DNA from: Thioalkalivibrio versutus
Lineage (GTDB): Bacteria > Pseudomonadota > Gammaproteobacteria > Ectothiorhodospirales > Ectothiorhodospiraceae
Assembly: GCF_001999325.1 (NCBI RefSeq)
Contig: NZ_MVAR01000005.1
Span: 1 to 64,000 of the forward strand
Direction: 5' to 3'
DNA: 64,000 bases
In this document: piece after piece, positions 1 to 7,714 of the stretch
Numbering within the stretch: position 1 is the first letter of the stretch
Layout of the letters: each line of letters opens with the position of its first letter
Position numbers and translations under genes: made by a program
The notes under the pieces: generated by a model
Told to the model about the DNA's origin: nothing
Seen by the model: the letters and a program-made list of their open reading frames with translations, nothing else
Database searches by the model: none

Positions 1-1443
1 CAGGGCGTCAAGATGACCGGGCCGGCCCCGGTCAGCGACAGCGCACCCTCCGCTCCAGAGACGTCACCGCCGGTGGCGAAGCCCGGATTCTTCACGCGCA
101 TCTGGTCCTCGCTGTTCCCCAACGCGCGTCCGGCAGACGGACCGGAAGATGAACAGGAAGACAGCCGCAAGGGCGGAGGTCGCGGGCGCGCCGGCGAAAG
201 CAACCGCGGCGGCAAGGGCAGCGGCCGCGGGGGCAGTCGGAAAAAGGCCGACAACGGCGGCCGCAATACCGGCGACAAGCGTGACGAGACCGACAAGGGC
301 AAGAAGGGCGCACCCGACAAGACGGATAGTGCCAAGGGCAATGGCACCAAGCCCGATGGTGCCAAGGGCCGTTCCCGTCGTGGCGGCAAGAAAGATGCCG
401 ATGCCGCGAAGGGCACGAGCAACGAATCTCCGAAACAAGCCGCCGAAAGCCGGACGCCTGACACCAGGGGACCCGAGAAGTCCGCAGACTCGAAACCGGC
501 CGAGAAGCCGGCCGAGAAACCAGCACGGGACAAGGACGAGGCCGCCACTAGCGAAGCCGCGGACACTCCTGCGGGTAACGGACCGGAGAAGTCGGACGAG
601 GATGACGGCAGCAAGGGTCGCAGCACCCGTTCCCGCCGTTCCCGTCGCGGTGGCCGGCGTCGTGGCGGTCGTGGACGTTCTGGCGAAAACGCCGGCGAAG
701 CCGGCACCGATGGTGCGCAGAACACTGCAAACGAGGGTTCCGCTCCGGAATCCGGCAGTGATACGGCCGCCCCGGATTCGGCCGCCTCGGCCGACACCGG
801 AAAGGCGCACGCTGAGACGCCCAAAGAAGCTCAGAACCCCGAGTCCTCTGCCCCAACCCGGGACGGTGGCGAGAGTACCCCGCCACCGGAAAAGGCCAGC
901 CCCGACGATGGCGTCCCCAAGGACGCCGCGCCCGCCAAGGGGCGTAGCCGCGGTGGTCGCGGCCGCAAGCCGGCCCCGGCCTCCTCAGACACCTCCGCCG
1001 GCGAAGGGACTCCGGGCTCCAGCGAGCCGAACACCCCGACGGAAAGCCAGCCGGCCGTTTCCGATTCCCGGGAACCGGCCCCAAAAGCCGAGCCGGCTGC
1101 GAAGCAGGACACGGCGGACGCCACAGGCCAAAGCGACAAGGCCCCGGCCAAGCGCCCGGCCCGGGCCAAGAAGTCCGCAGCCGATGCCGGGGATGCCGCG
1201 AGCAAGACCGATGCGACCCCGACGGAACCGCCGGACACCGCTCCCAAGCCAAGAACCCGCCGGCCAAAGGCGACCAAGGCGGAGACCACCCCCTCCGATG
1301 AAGGGGCCTCTGCTTCAAGGCCGGACGAAGTGAAAGCAGAAAAGCCTGCGGAGGCGAAAGACGACAAACCTGCCGCGCCCAAGCCCACTGCCGAGCCAGC
1401 GGAACCGGCCGCCGAAAGTCCGAACCGCAAAGGCGACGACTGA
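1..1443 (+). CDS. rne: RNase E-like protein, C-terminal disordered tail (5' end outside window)
   Basis: The reading frame is open from base 1, so the ATG at 13 is probably internal and the catalytic half lies upstream. Near the start a short aromatic/basic amphipathic stretch (GFFTRIWSSLF) resembles the membrane-targeting helix of gammaproteobacterial RNase E. It is followed by Arg/Gly-rich RNA-binding-type sequence (RSRRGGRRRGGRGRSGEN) and a long Ala/Pro/Glu/Lys low-complexity tail that ends at a stop at 1441-1443. RNase E is the endonuclease scaffold of the RNA degradosome; tails of this kind are disordered and bind RNA and partner enzymes. A downstream low-molecular-weight phosphatase gene is also found close to rne in Pseudomonas. 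No catalytic residues are visible here. Another protein with an Arg-rich tail, such as an RNA helicase, remains possible. Confidence 0.62.
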   Translation, partial: QGVKMTGPAPVSDSAPSAPETSPPVAKPGFFTRIWSSLFPNARPADGPEDEQEDSRKGGGRGRAGESNRGGKGSGRGGSRKKADNGGRNTGDKRDETDKGKKGAPDKTDSAKGNGTKPDGAKGRSRRGGKKDADAAKGTSNESPKQAAESRTPDTRGPEKSADSKPAEKPAEKPARDKDEAATSEAADTPAGNGPEKSDEDDGSKGRSTRSRRSRRGGRRRGGRGRSGENAGEAGTDGAQNTANEGSAPESGSDTAAPDSAASADTGKAHAETPKEAQNPESSAPTRDGGESTPPPEKASPDDGVPKDAAPAKGRSRGGRGRKPAPASSDTSAGEGTPGSSEPNTPTESQPAVSDSREPAPKAEPAAKQDTADATGQSDKAPAKRPARAKKSAADAGDAASKTDATPTEPPDTAPKPRTRRPKATKAETTPSDEGASASRPDEVKAEKPAEAKDDKPAAPKPTAEPAEPAAESPNRKGDD

Positions 1444-1465
1444 CAGGACGAGGTCCCTCGTCCAA

Positions 1466-1501
1466 CCAAAAAGGGCCCGCCTATTGGCGGGCCCTTTTTG
1501 G
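1466..1501 (+). terminator. Perfect intrinsic terminator after rne
   Basis: A 16-bp perfect inverted repeat (1466-1481 and 1486-1501) has a TATT loop. The GC-rich stem core is flanked by A5 and T5. It starts 23 bases after the rne stop. Because the arms are symmetric (A-run on one side, T-run on the other) it can terminate in both directions, and it also lies downstream of the phosphatase gene on the minus strand. Confidence 0.93.
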
Positions 1502-1640
1502 TTCTGGCCTCGGGATTCCGAATGGATGATCTTCCAGAAGGGTCAGACCGACGCCTTTGGCGCGGCTTGCACGCGACCCTGCGCCAGTCGACTCCGGCAG
1601 CGACTCCTGCGCCCGGTCCGCCACTCGCCCGGCAGTGCTG

Positions 1641-2132
1641 TCAGGAGGCCTTCAACGTGTGGCGATCGCGGATATGTTCCAGCAACCCATCCGCTGCCGC
1701 TTCCACCAGGTCCATGACGTGCACGAACCCTTCGTCCCCGCCGTAGTACGGGTCCGGGACTTCGTGTTCGCCGAACTGTGGCGCAAAGTCCAGAAACCGC
1801 AGCAACTCCGCCCGCGCATCTGCCGGACGGATGCGCTCGGCATTGCGGTAGTTTGCGTCGTCCATGGTCAGGATGTAATCGAACTCCAGGAAATCCTCGG
1901 GCTCCAGCCGGCGCGCGCGCAGATGTTCCAGATCGTAGCCGCGCGAGCGCGCCTCCTGGCGGGCCCGGCTATCCGCCTTCGCTCCCACGTGATACCCGGC
2001 GGTTCCGGCCGAATCGACCTCGATGGCCTCGCTCAGTCCGTGTTCGCGCACCCGCGCCTCGAACACCCCATGGGCCATCGGCGAGCGACAAATATTGCCC
2101 AGGCAAACCATCAGTACACGTATCTTCGACAT
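1641..2132 (-). CDS. Low-molecular-weight protein tyrosine phosphatase
   Basis: A 163-residue protein. The P-loop CLGNICRSP (about residues 10-18) matches the CX5R(S/T) active site of the family, with catalytic Cys10 and Arg16. The general-acid motif DPYYGG lies near residue 128. Length and order match bacterial Wzb/PtpA-type enzymes, which dephosphorylate tyrosine-phosphorylated proteins such as exopolysaccharide kinases. The start was placed at 2132 (MSKIRVLMV) because family members begin directly before the P-loop strand; the longer open frame upstream has no homology-like content. It is a monocistronic minus-strand gene divergent from the FliK-like gene. No cognate tyrosine kinase is visible in the window. 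Confidence 0.9.
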   Translation of the reverse strand: MSKIRVLMVCLGNICRSPMAHGVFEARVREHGLSEAIEVDSAGTAGYHVGAKADSRARQEARSRGYDLEHLRARRLEPEDFLEFDYILTMDDANYRNAERIRPADARAELLRFLDFAPQFGEHEVPDPYYGGDEGFVHVMDLVEAAADGLLEHIRDRHTLKAS

Positions 2133-2248
2133 CGCTCCACAGTCCGAATCGCGAAAGGCATCAGGATAACAAACCGGGCATCCTGGGCGGGCCGTTTCAT
2201 TCCGCGCCCTCCGGTATGCCATGCTGAGGCTTTGCATCACGAGATCCA

Positions 2249-3526
2249 TTGATGGTCGACCTTGGCGGTCCGCGCATTCCCGGCTGGACACCCCCCGGCA
2301 ATGTGGCCAGTGGGGCGGGCACCGGAACGCGACAATCCCTCCAGACCGGAACGCGCATCGAGGTTCGTGTCCTGGACGTACTTGCCGATCGCGGGGTGCG
2401 GCTGCGTCTCGAACCCTCCCCGGGCCGCAGCGGCGCATCGACCGCGACACGCCCCTCCCCCCCTGCCACGGTGGTCGCCGCCCAGCTGACCGGCGCATTG
2501 CCCACGGCCTTGTTGAACCGACCCGGCTCGGGCGCTTCCGGCACCGCCATGCTGGCCGAGATCACCCGCACCGAGCCACGCCTGGAGGTCCGCCTGCTCC
2601 CCCTGACCATGGATCGCGCCGCACCCCGCCCCGCCAGTAGCGGCTCAGCGCCCAACCCGGCCCAGCAGTGGCTGGGACAAGAACTGCGTCTACAGCTCCC
2701 CGGGGCTCGCTCACTGGGGCCGGCTCTGCATGGCCTGCTGACCCAGCCCTCCGGGACCGGGGCGCCAGCCACGAGCGCCATGCCCGGGGCCCAGGCCGCA
2801 CCCGCACTGCACCGTATCCTGGAGCTCCTGCCCACGCCGGGCCAACTGGCACAGCCCGAGACCCTGCGCCAGCACGTCCAGCAATCGGGACTCTGGATGG
2901 AGGCCATGCTGGGGCATGCCGGACGCGGTCAAGGCCCGATGCATCCATTCGCGGCAGATCTCAAGGCCCAGCTGCTGCGTGCCGCAGACCAGGTTCGCCA
3001 AGCGGCGGACGCACGCCCTGCAGCGCAAGCACCCCCCGCCACCGCCTCGGCTCCCCCTGCCCCGGCCGCCCTGTCCGGCCTTCTGGAGGGCCTCCTGAAA
3101 CGTGTCACGTCGCTCCAGCTCCAGTCGCTGCAGTCCTTCGCAAGTGACGAGCCCGGCAACAGTCGCTGGTTATTCGAACTTCCGCTGCGCAGCGAGCAGG
3201 GTATCCACGGTGTTTTCGGCGAGATCCACCGCGAAGGCGGAAGCGACGACGAAGCCGAAGCGCCCTGGTCGATTGTGTTGACGCTGGATATCGGTGACCT
3301 CGGCCCGACGCGGATCGCCCTGGCATCGCGCAATGGGGGCGTCAGCGTGCACTTCACCGCACCCGAGGCCGATACTGTCACGCGACTGCGCAGCGAAATG
3401 GCTTATCTCCGCGATCGGCTGGGCGAGCGCGACCTGACGGTGACGGGGCTGTCGGTACGTCAGGGCGAGGTCGATACGGACCCGCGCCCCACGAATTCGC
3501 ATCGCATGCTGGACGAACAGGCCTGA
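2249..3526 (+). CDS. FliK-like flagellar hook-length control family protein (paralogue)
   Basis: A 425-residue protein. The N-terminal 260 residues are Pro/Ala/Gly-rich and low complexity. The last 150 residues form a folded domain resembling the FliK C-terminal (Flg_hook) domain that contacts FlhB during the hook-to-filament switch (LFELPLR, then an amphipathic beta-rich segment, then LRDRLGERDLTVTGLSV). Start codons are TTG at 2249 or ATG at 2252. Four bases separate it from the next gene, a FlhB-C-like protein, so the two form a transcription unit. A second, separate fliK lies at 23792-24880. The pairing resembles ylqG-ylqH of Bacillus subtilis, where a FliK-like and a FlhB-C-like gene are adjacent. 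Its role is probably export related but untested. Confidence 0.8.
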   Translation: MMVDLGGPRIPGWTPPGNVASGAGTGTRQSLQTGTRIEVRVLDVLADRGVRLRLEPSPGRSGASTATRPSPPATVVAAQLTGALPTALLNRPGSGASGTAMLAEITRTEPRLEVRLLPLTMDRAAPRPASSGSAPNPAQQWLGQELRLQLPGARSLGPALHGLLTQPSGTGAPATSAMPGAQAAPALHRILELLPTPGQLAQPETLRQHVQQSGLWMEAMLGHAGRGQGPMHPFAADLKAQLLRAADQVRQAADARPAAQAPPATASAPPAPAALSGLLEGLLKRVTSLQLQSLQSFASDEPGNSRWLFELPLRSEQGIHGVFGEIHREGGSDDEAEAPWSIVLTLDIGDLGPTRIALASRNGGVSVHFTAPEADTVTRLRSEMAYLRDRLGERDLTVTGLSVRQGEVDTDPRPTNSHRMLDEQA

Positions 3527-3530
3527 GCCG

Positions 3531-3902
3531 ATGGCACGAAAGGATCATGGGGACCGAACGGCCGACCGCGGCCGATCACCGGCCAAGGCGGTCGCACTGG
3601 AATGGGATCGTCGGCAGGCGCCGCGGATCACAGCCAGCGGCTCGGGCCTGACGGCCGAGGCCATCCTGCGCATTGCCGAGGAACACGGAATCCCGCTGCA
3701 TCAGGACCCGGCCCTGAGCGAGGCGCTGGCGCAGGTCCCCGTCGGCAGCGAGATCCCGGAAGAGCTCTACATCGCAGTCGCGGAGATTCTCGCCTTTGTG
3801 TTCCTGCTGGCAGGGATCACACCCGACGACCGGGGCAGTGGGTATCAGGCCCCCTCGCGCCAGTCCAGACCGGACCGCGAAGGGCCGGACCGGGACTCAT
3901 GA
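3531..3902 (+). CDS. FlhB C-terminal-domain-like protein (stand-alone FlhB-CC)
   Basis: A 123-residue soluble protein. Residues about 20-100 match the part of the FlhB/YscU cytoplasmic domain downstream of the NPTH autocleavage site: a conserved beta strand followed by EEHGIPLHQDPALSEAL, VPVGSEIPEELYIAVAEILAFVF. It lacks the membrane domain and the NPTH motif. In full-length FlhB this region switches the flagellar export gate from rod/hook to filament substrates. It is directly downstream of the FliK-like gene (4-base gap) and its 3' end overlaps the convergent DUF2802 gene by 6 bases. The full-length flhB of this organism is at 17975-19126. The precise function of the stand-alone form is unknown. 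Confidence 0.82.
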   Translation: MARKDHGDRTADRGRSPAKAVALEWDRRQAPRITASGSGLTAEAILRIAEEHGIPLHQDPALSEALAQVPVGSEIPEELYIAVAEILAFVFLLAGITPDDRGSGYQAPSRQSRPDREGPDRDS

Positions 3903-4334
3903 ACGCCCGGCGAACCCGGAACCGCCGGCATTCCCGGAGCCGTGCAGGCTGAACAACAAGTCGAGTTCGGTGGAAGTAAGGCCACAACGCCGACGGACCT
4001 CTTCACGACCCAGGCCCTGCTGGATCAGAAGAATCGCCTGCTCGTAGGCACCGCTGTCGCCCTCGCGGGCGCGTAGCTCGCTGTGCTGGTCATGCAGGCG
4101 CGCCAGGGCACGCTGTACCGAGGCCTGTGCCTGCCCGTGGGTCGCAACCCCTTCAGACAGAGCCTTCATTGCCCCTTGCAGCGCCATTACCGAGGTGGCC
4201 TGACGCTGATAATCCTGACGCAGGGCAACCAACTGCCGACGCAACAGAATCACGAGCCCCACGGCAAATCCGGCGACGATGGTCGCCAGCAACGCAATCA
4301 ACGCGGCGAGCCAGATCAGCATTCCCTCTCCCAT
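3897..4334 (-). CDS. DUF2802 family membrane-anchored protein
   Basis: A 145-residue protein with one N-terminal transmembrane helix (about 4-28, IWLAALIALLATIVAGFAVGLVILL), a coiled-coil-like middle (about 32-90) and a C-terminal helix-turn-helix-like segment (YEQAILLIQQGLGREEVRRRCGLTSTELDLL) typical of DUF2802. Members sit at the end of polar chemotaxis operons next to cheW in Vibrio and Pseudomonas, as here. The start at 4334 has CAGGAG ten bases upstream; the longer frame to 4466 lacks support. The function is not established; a structural or accessory role at the chemoreceptor array is plausible. The 3' end overlaps the convergent FlhB-C-like gene. Confidence 0.82.
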   Translation of the reverse strand: MGEGMLIWLAALIALLATIVAGFAVGLVILLRRQLVALRQDYQRQATSVMALQGAMKALSEGVATHGQAQASVQRALARLHDQHSELRAREGDSGAYEQAILLIQQGLGREEVRRRCGLTSTELDLLFSLHGSGNAGGSGFAGRS

Positions 4335-4406
4335 TGCCTGCACACTCCTGAAACCCGGGGCCTGCCGATTGTCGCGTGATTCGTGAGGGCGTGACCAGCC
4401 ATGGCG

Positions 4407-4440
4407 AAAAAATCGGACACGGACCCGCGCCCGGACCGAG
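4407..4440 (-). terminator. Possible weak intrinsic terminator between the 61-residue ORF and the DUF2802 gene
   Basis: On the minus strand an imperfect hairpin (4413-4440, arms TCGG/CCGA plus an inner CGG/CCG) is followed by six T residues (4407-4412). The stem is short and interrupted. It may attenuate rather than stop transcription into the DUF2802 gene. Confidence 0.35.
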
Positions 4441-4462
4441 TGGGTGCCGGTCCCCGGGGAGT

Positions 4463-4648
4463 TCAAGCGTAGTCGTCGATCAGGCCGCGCCGCTGGCGGC
4501 GTTCTTCCTTGCGCGGCGGACGCTGCTGGGTTGGACGCACTGCGGGACGAAAGACCGGATCGCGGTCATGGTCGTCGCTCAAACTGCGCCCGGGAACAGT
4601 GGTATGGACCGGTCGAACAGTCCGGTCCGGCTGGAGTTCGTCGACCAT
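4463..4648 (-). CDS. Small hypothetical protein (61 aa)
   Basis: A 61-residue, Arg/Asp/Pro-rich hydrophilic protein without recognisable domain. It is proposed as real because a strong Shine-Dalgarno (GGAGGTGA, 4650-4657 on the minus strand) sits just upstream of the ATG and because it lies within the cheW-DUF2802 interval of the chemotaxis operon in the same orientation. It ends in QRRGLIDDYA. No function can be assigned. A chance ORF in GC-rich DNA is the alternative, but the ribosome-binding site argues against it. Confidence 0.5.
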   Translation of the reverse strand: MVDELQPDRTVRPVHTTVPGRSLSDDHDRDPVFRPAVRPTQQRPPRKEERRQRRGLIDDYA

Positions 4649-4711
4649 GGTTCACCTCCCGGCTTGCGCCTCATGGTCCTCGTCTGTTGACTGTAGACCC
4701 GACGTGCGCGG

Positions 4712-5197
4712 CTACAGTTCGCGCAACTGCGCCCACTCGTCGTCCGATAGCAGCCTGTTCAGGTCCACCAGGATGGTGAGGCCCTCCTCGGTGCTGGTCA
4801 CGCCCTGAATAAAGCGGCTGCTGTCATCGTTACCCACCTCGGGCGCCGGCTCGACCGAATCCGGGGAGATCCGCACGACCTCCGAGACGGAATCCACCAG
4901 AATCCCCACGTTCTGGTTGTCTACATCGATGATCACGATGCGCGAGGCCTCATCCGACTCGCGATCATCCAGCCCCATACGCCGCCGGGCGTCGATCACC
5001 GTAACGACATTCCCGCGCAGGTTGATGATCCCGAGGATGTAGTCCGGCACACCCGGTACCGGGGCGATCTCGGTAACCTTGAGCACCTCCTGAACCTGCA
5101 GAACGTCGATCGCATAGGTTTCCTCCGCCAGACTGAAAGTCACATACGGAGCGGTGTCGGCCTTGGTCATGGCTTCTACGTCTTGTGCGCTGCTCAT
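4712..5197 (-). CDS. cheW: Chemotaxis coupling protein CheW
   Basis: A 161-residue protein made of one CheW/SH3-like domain. Typical signatures are visible: FSLAEETYAIDVLQVQEV, PGVPDYILGIINLRGNVVTVIDARRRMGL and VGILVDSVSEVVRI. It bridges methyl-accepting receptors and the CheA kinase in the polar array. It is separated from the upstream parP gene by 100 bases that carry a sigma-28-like promoter, so it can be transcribed independently of the large operon. Length and motif order are normal for the family. Confidence 0.95.
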   Translation of the reverse strand: MSSAQDVEAMTKADTAPYVTFSLAEETYAIDVLQVQEVLKVTEIAPVPGVPDYILGIINLRGNVVTVIDARRRMGLDDRESDEASRIVIIDVDNQNVGILVDSVSEVVRISPDSVEPAPEVGNDDSSRFIQGVTSTEEGLTILVDLNRLLSDDEWAQLREL

Positions 5198-5254
5198 GTC
5201 ATCCTCGATATTCCGTGCCGGCGGGGGCCGCCCTGTGGTGTCGTCTTGACCGGG

Positions 5255-5281
5255 TTATCGGCCGATTACCGCCATGCTTGA
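5255..5281 (-). promoter_or_regulatory. Predicted sigma-28 (FliA) promoter for cheW
   Basis: The minus strand reads TCAAGCAT, then 11 bases, then GCCGATAA. The -10 element (5255-5262) is an exact match to the FliA consensus GCCGATAA. The -35 (5274-5281) matches 5 of 8 bases of TAAAGTTT at the canonical spacing. The predicted start site lies about 45-50 bases before cheW, and fliA is encoded in the same cluster. Confidence 0.72.
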
Positions 5282-5297
5282 ATGGCGCCGGCCGGGA

Positions 5298-6011
5298 TCA
5301 GTCCCAGCCACCCTCGTCGAGGGTGCGATCCAGCGCCTCCAGGTCCAGCAACGTCGCCATCTTCTCGCGCTCCACGCCGGCCAGCCAGGGCAGGCGCCGG
5401 CGGTGGCTGCGCCAGCGCAACGACTCCGGCTGGATCACCCGGGTACCGTGAATCGCGCGACAGGCCAGCGCGAACCGCGAACCCGCGAGGAACACCACCT
5501 GCCGGGCCGTATCCGGCTCGTAGTCACGATCTTCCGGTGTCACCACTGCGGCCAGGTCAATCAGCTGCACCCGCCCCTGCTTGGTATCCGCCAATCCAAG
5601 GTACCAGACCGAATGATTCGGGGTGGGCCGCACTTCCAGGCTGTCCAGCGGCGCCACCCCGCCCAGCGCATGTAGCGGCGCCAGCAGGGTCAGGTTGCCA
5701 GCCTCGATCACGAGGGCCGAAAACGGCTGCTCGGGCCGCGCATACTCGCGCTCCGCTGGATCGGCCGGTGGGGCTGGTGGGGCCGAGGCCACTACCGGCG
5801 CCGGGACGACGTCCACCGCATCGGCTTCACGGACCGGGGCTTCCAACTCCACTACGGGCGCAGCTTCTTCTACCGGCGGCCGTGGCTCCAGGATATCCGG
5901 TCGCAGAAGCGGGCGAACGGGCTCCGGCTCGTCCAGCAGGCTGCCGAAGTAGTCGTCCAGCGCCTCCGGCTCGGCCTTCAGGGCCAGGTTGTCGACTATG
6001 GAACGGTTCAT
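5298..6011 (-). CDS. parP: ParP-like CheW-domain protein (array localisation)
   Basis: A 237-residue protein. The N-terminal ~90 residues are acidic and Pro/Glu/Ala-rich with a short conserved-looking start (NLALKAEPEALDDYFGSLL). The C-terminal ~140 residues are CheW-like (LVIEAGNLTLLAPLHALGGV, WYLGLADTKQGRVQLIDLAAVV, RFALACRAIHGTRVI). Its gene overlaps the upstream parC by 4 bases (ATGA). The order cheA-cheB-motCD-parC-parP-cheW matches Pseudomonas and Vibrio, where ParP with ParC places CheA arrays at the cell pole and stabilises them. The assignment rests on synteny plus the CheW-like domain. Confidence 0.82.
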   Translation of the reverse strand: MNRSIVDNLALKAEPEALDDYFGSLLDEPEPVRPLLRPDILEPRPPVEEAAPVVELEAPVREADAVDVVPAPVVASAPPAPPADPAEREYARPEQPFSALVIEAGNLTLLAPLHALGGVAPLDSLEVRPTPNHSVWYLGLADTKQGRVQLIDLAAVVTPEDRDYEPDTARQVVFLAGSRFALACRAIHGTRVIQPESLRWRSHRRRLPWLAGVEREKMATLLDLEALDRTLDEGGWD

Positions 6012-6808
6012 CCGCGTCGCCTCCGTTCATGGGGTTCGGACAGCCGGCCACCGATGGCCTCCAGCAGATCCGAGTAGGCGAGCACACCCCGGGCGTCCGG
6101 GATCATGAAACACAGCGGCTGCCCGGCACTGGAGGCATCGCGGAATTTCGTGTCCACCGGGATTACGCCCGGCCAGACGTCGTCGCCGTACAAACGACGC
6201 AGTTCCGACAGGGCCTCGTGCGCCGCGCGCGTACGACGGTCGAACAGGGTCGGAATAATCCGGTACGCCAACTCGGACTTGCGCGATTTCTGTACCATTT
6301 TCAGCGTATTGATCATTCGTTCCAGCCCCTTCAGGGCGAGGAACTCGGTCTGCACCGGCACCAGCAGTTCGTCACAGGCGGCCAGCGCATTGACCATCAA
6401 CACACCGAGCATCGGCGGGCAATCCAGCAACACGTAGTCGTACTGCCCCGAGATCTTCTCCAGCGCGTGACGCAGCACCAGCCCCATGCCACTGCGGGTT
6501 CCCAGCTGGCGATCCAGCGTCGCCAGCGCGGTACTCGCGGTCAGTAGATCCAGCCCCGGGAACCGGGTCTCGCGGATCAGTCCATTCGGGTCCGGATCCG
6601 CACCCTCGGCGCACTGGCTGAAAAGCTCGTACACCCCGCGCGTGGCGGTCTCCGGATCATGGCCGAAATACGCCGTCAGCGATCCGTGCGGGTCCACATC
6701 CACCAGCAGCACGCGTTGCTCCGGGCCCGACAGGAGCCCGCCCAGCGTCACCGTGGTGGTGGTCTTGCCCACCCCCCCCTTTTGGTTTGCAACCGCCCAG
6801 ACCTTCAT
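6008..6808 (-). CDS. parC: ParA-family ATPase ParC (polar positioning of chemotaxis arrays)
   Basis: A 266-residue MinD/ParA-type ATPase. Deviant Walker A KGGVGKTTTT lies at residues 10-19, the switch I DVDPHGS near 40, and Walker B-like DYVLLDCPP near 118. The start at 6808 (MKVWAVANQKGG) is set by family N-termini and overlaps the motD stop by 4 bases; the longer frame upstream runs out of phase through motD. ParA proteins of chemotaxis operons recruit ParP/CheA to the pole; chromosome-partitioning ParA is unlikely because no parB is adjacent and the neighbours are che/mot genes. Confidence 0.9.
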   Translation of the reverse strand: MKVWAVANQKGGVGKTTTTVTLGGLLSGPEQRVLLVDVDPHGSLTAYFGHDPETATRGVYELFSQCAEGADPDPNGLIRETRFPGLDLLTASTALATLDRQLGTRSGMGLVLRHALEKISGQYDYVLLDCPPMLGVLMVNALAACDELLVPVQTEFLALKGLERMINTLKMVQKSRKSELAYRIIPTLFDRRTRAAHEALSELRRLYGDDVWPGVIPVDTKFRDASSAGQPLCFMIPDARGVLAYSDLLEAIGGRLSEPHERRRRG

Positions 6809-7707
6809 GGTGTGTCTCCATCCATCGGGAGCGGTGCGGGCGGAAGATCCTCGCGCAGGCGCTCCGGTTCCTGCGCGCCCTCGGCGCGCGGACGCGCCCC
6901 GGGCAGTACCACGATGGACACGCGCCGGTTCTCGGCCCGCCCCTCCGCAGTGTCGTTGCTGGCCGTCGGCCGGTGCTCGCCATAGCCTAGGGCGACCAGA
7001 TTCTCCGGATCGACCCCGACCTCCTCGAACACGCTGACCACTGCGGCCGCCCGTCCGGACGACAGCTCCCAATTCGACGGATAGATCGCGGTCTGGATGG
7101 GCACATTGTCCGTGTGTCCCTCCACATGAACGCGGGAGACACGTGGCGCAAGAATCTCGCCAACCTCTTGCAGAAGACCCTCCGCCTGTGGGTTCAGGGT
7201 CGCCGCCCCGGACGCAAACAGGAGACGGCTGGTGATCTCGATCTCCAGCCAATAGGCCTCGCGCGTCACGCGCAGGTCGCCATCCTCGATCCATTGCGCC
7301 ATCGCCTGTTCGATCTCGCGCGCGGTATCCGCCAGTTCGTCCAGGAACGCCTGCATCCCAGCGTCGTCCGGGCCCTCGTCAAGCATCCCGCTCAAGGCCA
7401 TGTCGATGGGCTGAGGACCATCCTCCACCAGACCTGGCTGGACCTCGATAGGCACCAGGGCACGCAGATCCTGCGGTGTACGTTCCCGGGCCACGGTGGG
7501 ATCCCCGACCTGAATCGGGTCGGCCTGCATCGGTGCGCGAAAGGCGTCCACTAGCGACTCGGACAGCACCCTGTACTTGCCGTCATCCACCGAGGAGATG
7601 GCGTACATCACCACGAAGAACGCCAGCAGCAGTGTGACCAGATCCCCATAGGGGATGGCCCATGCCTCGTGATTCTGATGTTCTTCCGCCCGCTTGCGTC
7701 GCGCCAT
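6805..7707 (-). CDS. motD: Flagellar stator protein MotD (MotB family)
   Basis: A 300-residue protein. It starts MARRKRAEEHQNHEAW like Pseudomonas MotD. It has one transmembrane helix at about 23-40 (LVTLLLAFFVVMYAIS) preceded by the ion-binding Asp22 in the YGDLVT motif. A C-terminal OmpA-like peptidoglycan-binding domain (VEGHTDNVPI, SNWELSSGRAAAVV, RRVSIVV) ends near residue 275. With MotC it forms the stator that converts ion flow into torque. The start at 7707 is preferred over 7734 because of the GAGGTCACC ribosome-binding site and family alignment. Confidence 0.93.
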   Translation of the reverse strand: MARRKRAEEHQNHEAWAIPYGDLVTLLLAFFVVMYAISSVDDGKYRVLSESLVDAFRAPMQADPIQVGDPTVARERTPQDLRALVPIEVQPGLVEDGPQPIDMALSGMLDEGPDDAGMQAFLDELADTAREIEQAMAQWIEDGDLRVTREAYWLEIEITSRLLFASGAATLNPQAEGLLQEVGEILAPRVSRVHVEGHTDNVPIQTAIYPSNWELSSGRAAAVVSVFEEVGVDPENLVALGYGEHRPTASNDTAEGRAENRRVSIVVLPGARPRAEGAQEPERLREDLPPAPLPMDGDTP

Positions 7708-7714
7708 GGTGACC

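Noticed and set aside
64-810. 248-codon minus-strand ORF opposite the rne tail
   Set aside because: Low-complexity shadow of the Arg/Gly/Ala-rich tail with no domain or ribosome-binding site.
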